Positions 1 to 6,072 of a DNA stretch of 7,713 bases are shown here, piece after piece (position 1 is the first letter of the stretch; the number at the start of each line of letters is the position of its first letter). The position numbers and the translations under genes were made by a program. Source of the DNA: JBEKHT01 sp050012135. GTDB lineage: Bacteria > Chloroflexota > Anaerolineae > Anaerolineales > RBG-16-64-43. A model generated the notes under the pieces. That model searched no databases, was not told the origin of the DNA, and saw nothing but the letters and a program-made list of their open reading frames with translations. Location of the stretch: contig JBEKHT010000096.1 of the NCBI GenBank assembly GCA_050012135.1, forward strand, positions 1-7,713. The letters are read 5' to 3'.

Positions 1-1
1 C

Positions 2-919
2 CTCTTTCAACCCAGCGCCCGGGCGGACTGGGTCACCGGGTTGGTTGCCCTTGGACTCGGCCTGGTGATTCTCGCGCGACCCGCCTTCGGACTGCGAGGG
101 CCGGTCGCCTGGACCCTCCTTGCTCTCTTGGGGATTTTGGACCTCGCGCGGGTGGATGTCTCCTTTTTGGATGTTCGACCTGCTCCGACCGCGCCGGAAG
201 CCATCCAGGCGCTCCGCGGGGGAATGGACCAGACCTCCGGCCCCTTCCGTACCTACTCGCCTTCGTACAGTCTTCCTCAGCCAAGCGCGGCCCAGGAGGG
301 GCTTCAGCTTGTGGATGGAATCGATCCTCTTCAACTCCGATCAACCGTTGAAGTAGTCTCCCAGGCCTCGGGGGTGGCGAGCACAGGCTACAGCGTGACC
401 CTGCCCCCCTTCTCCAGCGGCGATCCCGAGCGGGACAACTCGCAGGCCATCCCGGACCCATTTCGGCTCGGGGAGCTCAACGTGCGGTACGTTGTGAGCG
501 CCTTCCCGATCCAGGTCAAGGGCCTGCGGCTTCAAGGAATCTCAGAGGGGAGGTATGTCTTCCGGAACGAGTTTGAACTTCCGCGAGCCTGGGTCGCCCC
601 CTCCAAGGACCGGTGGGATGTGCCCTTGGGCGATCGCCCCGTGATCCTGTTCCGGAATACACCCAACCAATTGGAGATGCGCGCCACGGGTCCGGGCTGG
701 CTGATTCTGAGCGAAGCCTACTACCCGGGCTGGGTCGCCCACGTGGATGGAGCGGAGGAGAACATTCAGCAAATCGCGGGCTGGTTCCGTGGCCTACCGC
801 TGCCTCCCGGTCCGCACGAGGTGGATTGGGAGTTTTCACCGCCGACCCTCTGGGCCGGCCTCGGGATCACGGCTCTAACCATCCTGGCCTATTTGGGAGC
901 ACAGCGATGGGTCAGGTGA
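2..919 (+). CDS. YfhO-family polytopic membrane protein, C-terminal part (5' end outside window)
   Basis: The frame is open to the left edge, so 305 visible residues are the C-terminal portion of a longer protein; family members are usually about 700-900 residues. The TTG at 41 is internal, not a start. Two hydrophobic segments at visible residues about 12-45 end in an LDL motif. A non-membrane, probably extracytoplasmic region follows. It contains VDGIDPL (nt 312-332), a PRAWV segment (nt 581-595), and YYPGW plus VDG (nt 719-751). A last membrane helix and a short basic tail (QRWVR) close it. YPGW followed by (L/V)DG and an 'LPPGPHEV' turn is the signature I associate with the C-terminal domain of YfhO-like proteins. 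The complete protein at 2631-4943 has the same order of elements. Bacillus/Listeria YfhO is implicated in glycosylating lipoteichoic acid; the substrate here is unknown. The next gene starts inside its last codons. Confidence 0.85.
   Translation, partial: LFQPSARADWVTGLVALGLGLVILARPAFGLRGPVAWTLLALLGILDLARVDVSFLDVRPAPTAPEAIQALRGGMDQTSGPFRTYSPSYSLPQPSAAQEGLQLVDGIDPLQLRSTVEVVSQASGVASTGYSVTLPPFSSGDPERDNSQAIPDPFRLGELNVRYVVSAFPIQVKGLRLQGISEGRYVFRNEFELPRAWVAPSKDRWDVPLGDRPVILFRNTPNQLEMRATGPGWLILSEAYYPGWVAHVDGAEENIQQIAGWFRGLPLPPGPHEVDWEFSPPTLWAGLGITALTILAYLGAQRWVR
895..899 (+). promoter_or_regulatory. Ribosome-binding site (GGGAG) for the gene starting at 907
   Basis: GGGAG lies seven bases before ATG 907 and inside the end of the preceding YfhO-like frame. 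It favours ATG 907 over the in-frame GTG at 916. That GTG would make a GTGA stop/start overlap but sits 16 bases from this site. Either choice overlaps the upstream gene, so translational coupling is likely. Confidence 0.6.
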
Positions 920-2568
920 GCCGCCGCGAGTGGCGCTGGGTCGCCATCTTCACGATCATCGCGCTCTTCCTCTTGCTGCTTCCCTATGTTCTTGGATTCT
1001 CCCGGGAGGGCACCCAGTGGCGGTTCTCTGGATTCCTGGTTGGCGTGGAGGACGGTAATTCCTATGTCGCCAAGATGCGCCAAGGTTCAGACGGCGCCTG
1101 GCTGTACCGCCTGGCGTACTCCAGTGAGCCTCAGCGCGGCGCCCTGATCTATCTCCCCTACCTGCTGCTGGGCAAACTGGCCGCACCTCCCGCTCTTCAT
1201 CTGCAACTGATCGCCCTCTTTCACCTAGCGCGACTGGTCGCCGCCGCGGGAATGATTTTTGCGACCTATTGGTTTCTGGCGATGTGCGTGGCTGACGTTT
1301 CGCTGCGAAGGGTAGGTCTCCTTCTGGCTACCTTGGGGGGAGGATTGGGCTGGGTTCAGTTGGCTTCAGGAAGCATGACCTCCTGGACCAGCATGCCGCT
1401 CGAGTTCTACTCCCCCGAGTCCTTCGGCTTTCTCGAGGCTTTCACCGCCCCTCATCTGGCGGCGGCCCATGCGCTCCTTTTGCTCAGCCTCATCTTCTTT
1501 CTGCGGGGCGCGCTGTCGGCAGACCGCGGTGGGGGCTGGAAAGCCGGAGCGGCCCTGCTGGGCGCTTGGCTTTTCCAGCCGCTGACCGTGCCCATCGCCT
1601 GGGTGGTCATGGCCGCTTACGTGGCGCTGATTGCGATCGCAGATCGCATTGGCCGTCGAGGCCGGAGCTTGAAACCGGGGTCCTCCGGGCTGCGCGCCCG
1701 GCCATCTCCACTGCAGCTCGCCTTCGGCCACGCAGCCCGCGCCGTGAGTTTGTCCTTTGTGCCTGTGGTCTACTCTGCCGCCGCGTTCAACTTGGATCCC
1801 GTGCTGCGTCAGTGGACCTCACAGAATCTCCTACCCTCTCCTCCGCCGACAGAATACTTGATTTCCTACAGCCTGCTTCTCCTGTTTGCAATTCCTGGGA
1901 TCTTCGCGGTGGTGCGCCGCAGGGAGGCGAGTGGAGCCCTGCCCGTGGGTTGGCTTCTGGTTTTTCCGGCGCTGGTTTACTTCCCGATCAATCTTCAGCG
2001 TCGACTGGCGGACGGCTTTTTCGTCGCCCTGCTGGCCCTGGCGCTGGGAGGCTATGAGTATCTCGAAGGGCGTGCGCCGCGCGGCTTCCCCCGGCTACTG
2101 CGGATTCTCCTCGTGACCCTGAGCCTTCCTGCCACCGTTCTCTTGTATGTCGGGTCGATCCGCAGCGCGCTGCAACCCGCCTCTCCAGAATTCCTTCCGG
2201 CCTCCGAGGTAGGCATCCTGAACTGGCTTGATCAGAATGCCGACCCAAGGAGCGTGGTTCTCTGCTCTTTTGACACCGGAAATGCCGTGCCGGCCTACAC
2301 GGATCTCATCCCCTACATTGGGCACGGGCCGGAAACCCTTTTTCTCCAGGAAAAGCTCCAGTCCGTCAGCGCCTTCTTCGCCCCGGGGAGCACCTCCTCC
2401 CTCCGCCAGGAGATTCTTGACAAGACCGGCGCCGGCTGGGTTATCCTTGGGCCATCCGAGCGGTCGCAATCCTTGGAGAATGATCTCGCCCGGATGAGCA
2501 CGGTTACTTTGCGGTTCCAAGCCTCCGACTGGCAGGTGTATCAGGTGAAGGCGGCCTCCGGCCCGTAG
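907..2568 (+). CDS. Polytopic membrane protein with GT-C glycosyltransferase-like architecture, family not identified
   Basis: This 553-residue protein has a first helix at about residues 11-30, roughly ten more hydrophobic segments to about residue 416, and a hydrophilic C-terminal region (417-553). The first loop carries VEDGNSYVAKMRQG (47-60). An acidic pair just after the first helix is where GT-C enzymes, which use lipid-linked sugar donors, place catalytic acidic residues. Other conspicuous motifs are FTAPHLAAAH (179-188), NLQRRLADG (362-370), IGHGPET (471-477) and VILGPSER (512-519). I recognise this pattern from unnamed bacterial membrane proteins, but cannot give a family name or substrate. 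A basic loop at about 245-278 is probably cytoplasmic. ATG 907 was chosen for its ribosome-binding site and because it places few residues before helix 1. The frame stays open back to 613, but that extension would lie inside the upstream gene. It sits between two YfhO-family genes, which supports a role in surface glycan assembly. Confidence 0.8.
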   Translation: MGQVSRREWRWVAIFTIIALFLLLLPYVLGFSREGTQWRFSGFLVGVEDGNSYVAKMRQGSDGAWLYRLAYSSEPQRGALIYLPYLLLGKLAAPPALHLQLIALFHLARLVAAAGMIFATYWFLAMCVADVSLRRVGLLLATLGGGLGWVQLASGSMTSWTSMPLEFYSPESFGFLEAFTAPHLAAAHALLLLSLIFFLRGALSADRGGGWKAGAALLGAWLFQPLTVPIAWVVMAAYVALIAIADRIGRRGRSLKPGSSGLRARPSPLQLAFGHAARAVSLSFVPVVYSAAAFNLDPVLRQWTSQNLLPSPPPTEYLISYSLLLLFAIPGIFAVVRRREASGALPVGWLLVFPALVYFPINLQRRLADGFFVALLALALGGYEYLEGRAPRGFPRLLRILLVTLSLPATVLLYVGSIRSALQPASPEFLPASEVGILNWLDQNADPRSVVLCSFDTGNAVPAYTDLIPYIGHGPETLFLQEKLQSVSAFFAPGSTSSLRQEILDKTGAGWVILGPSERSQSLENDLARMSTVTLRFQASDWQVYQVKAASGP

Positions 2569-2577
2569 AGGCAGTAC

Positions 2578-2628
2578 CTCGCCCTGACGGGACGGACTGC
2601 GCCGCTCGGCGAGCCAGCTCGCCCTAAC
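2578..2628. repeat. Imperfect direct repeat CTCGCCCTRAC, two copies 40 bases apart
   Basis: CTCGCCCTGAC at 2578-2588 and CTCGCCCTAAC at 2618-2628 match at 10 of 11 positions. Both lie in the 62-base spacer, and the second copy shares its first six bases with the right arm of the inverted repeat. With so short a match in GC-rich DNA, chance is a real alternative to a paired binding site. Confidence 0.35.
2608..2623. repeat. Perfect inverted repeat GGCGAGC-CA-GCTCGCC
   Basis: Two perfectly complementary 7-base arms flank a CA centre. In RNA this would fold as a GC-rich stem of about six pairs with a four-base loop. It ends seven bases before ATG 2631, so it could mask the start region of the YfhO-family gene. 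As DNA it is also a near-palindrome that a dimeric regulator could bind. The sequence alone does not decide between these. It overlaps the second copy of the direct repeat and shares bases 2608-2610 with the small palindrome at 2601-2610, so the two stems would compete. Confidence 0.6.
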
Positions 2629-2630
2629 CC

Positions 2631-4943
2631 ATGCATAGAGAAACTCTCGTCTCGAAGCTTCCTCTCCTAGCTGTCCTGGCCGCTGCCATGCTCCTCTTCT
2701 GGCGCCTTCTCTTCGCCGGCCAGGTCATCTTCTGGGGCGTCCCGCTTCTCCAGTTCTACCCATGGCGATTCCTGGCTCGCGCCCTGGTGGCCCAAGGGGA
2801 GCTGCCCCTGTGGGACCCCTATCTGGGGATGGGTGCACCACTCTTGGCAAACGCGCAATCGGCCCTGCTGTACCCCCCCAACTGGCTGTTGTTCGTGCTC
2901 CCGCTCGACCACGCCCAAGGCTGGCTCCTGGCAGCCCACATCGTCCTGGGCGGGTGGGGGATGATTCGGCTCGCCCGGCGGCTGGGCATCGATTCCTTTG
3001 GACAGGCCGTTGCAGGCCTAGCCTTCTCGCTCTCGGCCTACCCCGTGGCTCGGGCGGGATTCCTGAGCATAAACGCCGCGCTGGCTTGGCTTCCCTGGAT
3101 CATCCTGGCAGGAGAAAGGCTGGTGCGCGAGGAACGGGGAAGTGCGATCCTCCTCGGTCTGCTCCTTGCCCTGCAGATCCTCGCTGGCCACCTGCAAACG
3201 AGCTGGTACACCTGGCTCCTGCTGGCCGGGTGGATCACGGCCAGATCGCTGGAGCCAGGCTGGAGCTGGAGGCGACGCGCCAGGGCCCTGGGTCGTCTGG
3301 CGCTTGGTTCCGGCCTGGCCGTACTTCTTTCCGCCGCGCAGCTGCTCCCGACTTTCGAGTACCTCCTCCAATCACAGCGAGCAGGGGGAATCGACGTTTC
3401 GACTGGCTTGACCTACTCGTTCTGGCCCTGGCACCTTCTCACCCTTCTGATGCCCAACCTGTTTGGAAACCCGGTGAACGGGGACTATTGGGGATATGGC
3501 AACTACTGGGAGGATGCAATCTACATCGGGGTGTTGCCGTGCCTGCTTGCCGGGTACGCCCTGGTCGGGTGGTGGAAGAGACGCCGGGGCTCCCCAAGTC
3601 GAGTCGCCAACCTGCCCCACGGCTTCCTTGCCCTCCTGCTCCCGGTTAGCCTGATCCTCGCCATGGGCCAACAATCCCCAGTGTTTCTTCTCCTGTTTCG
3701 GTGGGTGCCCACCTTCAATCTGTTCCAAGCGCCAACCCGCATGATGATCTGGGCCGTGTTTGCCCTGGCGTTGCTCTCGGGGGAAGGTGCCATGGCCTGG
3801 CGGCGTGCGGAGGGCCCCCGCGCCGTCTGGGCCCGGAGGCTGCTCGCTACGTCGATTGCCGTCCTCCTCGGCTGCGCCGCAGCCGCGGCGATCACGCCGG
3901 TGAAGTCGACCTTCATCGCCGCCTTCTTTCGGCTTGGGGTTCTGGGGGCTGCCTCCTGCCTGCTCTGGCTTCTGGCGGTGCGCAAGGAGGGCGATTCGGT
4001 TCGCCCCCATGAGGCCGGCTCGCATCTCCTGCCCTTCGGGAGCATAGTTGCTGTCCTTCTGATTTCGGCGGATCTCGTCTGGGCTGACTACGGACTGGTG
4101 CCTTCCACGAGCTCGCGCCTGTACTCAGCGGCCAACCCGTCCGCTCTCACGCTCGCCAACGAACTGGGGGGACATCGATACTATCTGCTCTCCCAGGCGG
4201 CGTACCAAATGATGTACGAGCGCTTCTTCCGATTTGACACTTTTCAGGGCAGCTCGGACTGGATGCAAGTTCGGGAGAACGAATTGCCGAATGTGTCGCT
4301 GATCGACGGGATTTCATCGGCCAACAATTTCGATCCTCTGGTTCCAGCCCGGACCTCGGAATTGCTGGCTGAGACCGAAAGGCTCCAACCCGCGGCCCAG
4401 CAGAAGCTCTGGGCCATGATGGACGTCGGTTTGCTGCTCGACTCCGGCGGATGGGAGAAAGTAGGCACGGAACCGGAGCGGGCCTGGGGCGTTTGCTCTG
4501 CGCGATGGGTTCTGGAGGGGGGGCAGGCCCTGCAGGCCGTCCTCTCCCCCGACTTCGATCCCTTCCGAGAGGTGATCCTGGAGGCTGGAGAGGGCGAGGG
4601 CGCACCGCAGTGTGCTCAGCCACCCAAGGTGGAAAAGATCGCAACCCAGGGGGGCGATGCCCTCCAGCTCTGGATCCACTCCCAGGGCACGGGCTATCTG
4701 GTCCTTTCCGACGCCTTCTACCCCGGGTGGCAGGTGACTCTCGACGGGTCCTGGGCTCCCATCTTGCGGGCCGATTACGCCTTCCGCGCGGTCCAGATCC
4801 CTGCAGGGGATCACCAGGTTGAATTCCGCTATCGACCCTGGTCATTCTGGGGGGGAGCGTTGCTGTCGGGCGCGACGTTGGCAGCCCTGGCTGGCCTGGG
4901 GCTGAGTGGGCGATTCCGGCGCAGGGAGAGCGGGCATGGCTAG
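2631..4943 (+). CDS. YfhO-family polytopic membrane protein, complete
   Basis: A 770-residue protein of typical family length. The first helix spans about residues 11-30, with some 14 more hydrophobic segments up to about 486. A large hydrophilic region, probably extracytoplasmic, covers about 487-735, and a last helix about 737-757 leads to a basic tail. Family-like motifs include LLQFYPWR (39-46), LPLWDPYLGMGAP (58-70), LLYPPNWLL (79-87), AGHLQTSWY (185-193), FQAPTRMM (365-372), DFDPF (641-645), FYPGW (696-700) and LDG (704-706). These place it in the YfhO group linked to transfer of sugars to envelope polymers from lipid-linked donors; its substrate cannot be read from sequence. The loop that usually carries an acidic residue in 'GD...Q' reads WGVPLLQ (35-41), so the expected Asp is Val. 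Frame-stopping TAA at 2625-2627 and the position of helix 1 fix ATG 2631 as the first possible start. No Shine-Dalgarno sequence precedes it. The 3' end overlaps the next gene by eight bases. Confidence 0.88.
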   Translation: MHRETLVSKLPLLAVLAAAMLLFWRLLFAGQVIFWGVPLLQFYPWRFLARALVAQGELPLWDPYLGMGAPLLANAQSALLYPPNWLLFVLPLDHAQGWLLAAHIVLGGWGMIRLARRLGIDSFGQAVAGLAFSLSAYPVARAGFLSINAALAWLPWIILAGERLVREERGSAILLGLLLALQILAGHLQTSWYTWLLLAGWITARSLEPGWSWRRRARALGRLALGSGLAVLLSAAQLLPTFEYLLQSQRAGGIDVSTGLTYSFWPWHLLTLLMPNLFGNPVNGDYWGYGNYWEDAIYIGVLPCLLAGYALVGWWKRRRGSPSRVANLPHGFLALLLPVSLILAMGQQSPVFLLLFRWVPTFNLFQAPTRMMIWAVFALALLSGEGAMAWRRAEGPRAVWARRLLATSIAVLLGCAAAAAITPVKSTFIAAFFRLGVLGAASCLLWLLAVRKEGDSVRPHEAGSHLLPFGSIVAVLLISADLVWADYGLVPSTSSRLYSAANPSALTLANELGGHRYYLLSQAAYQMMYERFFRFDTFQGSSDWMQVRENELPNVSLIDGISSANNFDPLVPARTSELLAETERLQPAAQQKLWAMMDVGLLLDSGGWEKVGTEPERAWGVCSARWVLEGGQALQAVLSPDFDPFREVILEAGEGEGAPQCAQPPKVEKIATQGGDALQLWIHSQGTGYLVLSDAFYPGWQVTLDGSWAPILRADYAFRAVQIPAGDHQVEFRYRPWSFWGGALLSGATLAALAGLGLSGRFRRRESGHG
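4924..4928 (+). promoter_or_regulatory. Ribosome-binding site (GGGAG) for the gene starting at 4936
   Basis: GGGAG lies seven bases before ATG 4936, the same motif and spacing as the site before ATG 907. It selects ATG 4936 over the in-frame GTG at 4906, which lies deeper inside the preceding gene. Because it sits within the upstream frame, translation of the two genes is probably coupled. Confidence 0.6.
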
Positions 4944-6069
4944 CCCAGCGCGGTCAGCCCAGCCGAGCTTCTTGGACGGCCGGTTTGCTGCACGGGTTCT
5001 CCCGGCCTTGCTGGTCTTGCTTCTAAGCGCGGGGTATGCCGCCTGGGTTCTCTCTCGAGCGGATTGGGACCCGAAGGTGTTCGCCGACCTGGGCAGCCGG
5101 TACGCTCTCGGTCAGTTGAATGGCAGCGAAGGATACGACGGCCAATTCAACTATTTCATCGCGCTCGACCCTCGGCCGCAGCTCGTGGCCTCGCGGCTGG
5201 ACGTCCCCGCCTACCGATACCAGCGGATTCTCTATCCCATGCTGGCCCGGGTCGTGTCGGGCGGAAACCCCACGATTCTCCCCTGGACCCTTCTAGGGAT
5301 AAACCTCGCCGCCGTGGCGGTGGCCACACTTCTGACCGCGGAACTGCTTGGAAATCGAGGTGCGAGCCCCTGGCATTCGATCCCCTTTGGCCTCTGGGTG
5401 GGCCTGCTCGGCAGCCTGCGCACGGATCTGAGCGAGCCACTGGCATTCGCCCTGGTGGCCCTGGCGATCCTCTTGGACGACCGGGGCCTGCCCACGGGTT
5501 CGGGTCTTGTGTTTGCTCTGGCCGCTTTTGCGAAAGAAACAACCTTGGTCTTTGTTCTGGCGTGGGCAGTCTGGGGATGGGTAGGCACAGGCCAACCGCA
5601 GGCATTTCTGCGACGGCTCCTGCCCGCCGTCCCTTTTGTGGTTTTCCAGGTCTGGCTCTACCTGGCCTTCGGATCGTTCGGAATCGGGAGTGGGGGGGCC
5701 CAGGGTACCCCCATTGAACTCGTGCCTTTCCTCGGACTCTTGCGCGCAGGGCAGTCCGGGTCCCTGGTCCTGGCCGTGTTGGCGGTCGTCTACGCTCCCA
5801 GCATTCTCGTGCCAGCCGTGTGGGGGATCCTCTCCCCCCTGAGGCAATGGGTTCGGAAGCAGGCTACCTTGGAATCCCTGTTTCTTTTTGCCTCCGCCCT
5901 GACCCTGGCGCTGGCTCCGTTCTCGACCTTCCGCGAGCCTCTGGGGATCACACGCCTCGCAACCGGTATGATATTGTCCGGACTGCTGCAAGCGGCCCGC
6001 CAAGCCAGGCGGTCCATCCTTCGTTATGCGTGGGTCGGGCTCGCCTATTTGGCATTCATCGTGGGGTGA
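4936..6069 (+). CDS. Polytopic membrane protein with GYDGQ motif, probable GT-C-like glycosyltransferase
   Basis: A 377-residue membrane protein. It has a short polar N-terminus, a first helix at about residues 20-40 and roughly eight further hydrophobic segments, ending five or so residues after its last helix. The loop after helix 1 contains EGYDGQFNYFIALDP (65-79), followed by PAYRYQRILYP (91-101). TDLSEPLA (163-170) and AFAKETTLV (197-205) come later, and a REPLGITR segment (333-340) near the end. An acidic motif after the first helix, then a 'D..EPLA' stretch and a K-E-T motif, resembles GT-C transferases that use polyprenyl-phosphate sugars. I recall similar GYDGQF proteins described as cell-surface glycopolymer-formation proteins, but cannot confirm that assignment here. 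It overlaps the YfhO-family gene by eight bases and is three bases from the MoxR gene, so it physically ties the glycan genes to the ATPase. Confidence 0.8.
   Translation: MASPARSAQPSFLDGRFAARVLPALLVLLLSAGYAAWVLSRADWDPKVFADLGSRYALGQLNGSEGYDGQFNYFIALDPRPQLVASRLDVPAYRYQRILYPMLARVVSGGNPTILPWTLLGINLAAVAVATLLTAELLGNRGASPWHSIPFGLWVGLLGSLRTDLSEPLAFALVALAILLDDRGLPTGSGLVFALAAFAKETTLVFVLAWAVWGWVGTGQPQAFLRRLLPAVPFVVFQVWLYLAFGSFGIGSGGAQGTPIELVPFLGLLRAGQSGSLVLAVLAVVYAPSILVPAVWGILSPLRQWVRKQATLESLFLFASALTLALAPFSTFREPLGITRLATGMILSGLLQAARQARRSILRYAWVGLAYLAFIVG
6063..6069 (+). promoter_or_regulatory. Possible ribosome-binding site (GGGGTGA) for the MoxR gene
   Basis: GGGGTGA matches the GGAGGTGA form of the Shine-Dalgarno sequence with one mismatch. 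It ends three bases before ATG 6073, which is the correct register for the 3' part of that sequence. Its last three bases are also the stop codon of the preceding gene, so termination and re-initiation would occur at the same place. Confidence 0.45.
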
Positions 6070-6072
6070 GAG

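Larger units (their letters stand above)
2569..2630 (+). other. 62-base intergenic spacer, only non-overlapping gap of note in the operon
   Basis: This spacer separates TAG 2566-2568 from ATG 2631. It contains a perfect inverted repeat (2608-2623), a smaller GCCG-CT-CGGC palindrome (2601-2610) and an imperfect direct repeat. I see no convincing -35/-10 pair in it or in the preceding 100 bases, and no T-tract after the hairpin. A standalone intrinsic terminator is therefore not supported. It could be a processing or attenuation site, or simply linker. Confidence 0.5.

Noticed and set aside
41..43. TTG as a start codon for the first gene
   Set aside because: The frame is open to the left edge, and starting here would leave a protein with only the tail of a YfhO-type architecture. 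It is an internal leucine codon of a truncated gene.
613..906. 98-codon upstream extension of the 907-2568 frame
   Set aside because: It would overlap the end of the YfhO-like gene almost entirely and translates to an R/G/P-rich low-complexity stretch. ATG 907 has a good ribosome-binding site and directly precedes helix 1.
2608..2623. Intrinsic terminator between the genes at 907-2568 and 2631-4943
   Set aside because: The stem is GC-rich, but the following bases are CTAACCC with no T-tract, and the next gene begins seven bases later in the same direction.
2500..2630. Internal promoter ahead of the complete YfhO gene
   Set aside because: The best pieces (TTGCGG near 2509 and TATCAG near 2539) are 24 bases apart, too far for a standard sigma-70-type promoter, and neither matches well.
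2762..3649. 295-codon + strand frame inside the complete YfhO gene
   Set aside because: Its product is rich in P, R, A and G with no domain, and the overlapping frame encodes a clear membrane protein with family motifs. It is a shadow frame.
4849..4857. Frameshift at G-rich runs (also near 4517 and 5692)
   Set aside because: Reading frames continue through each run with family-consistent residues on both sides, so there is no sign of a sequencing or genuine frameshift.
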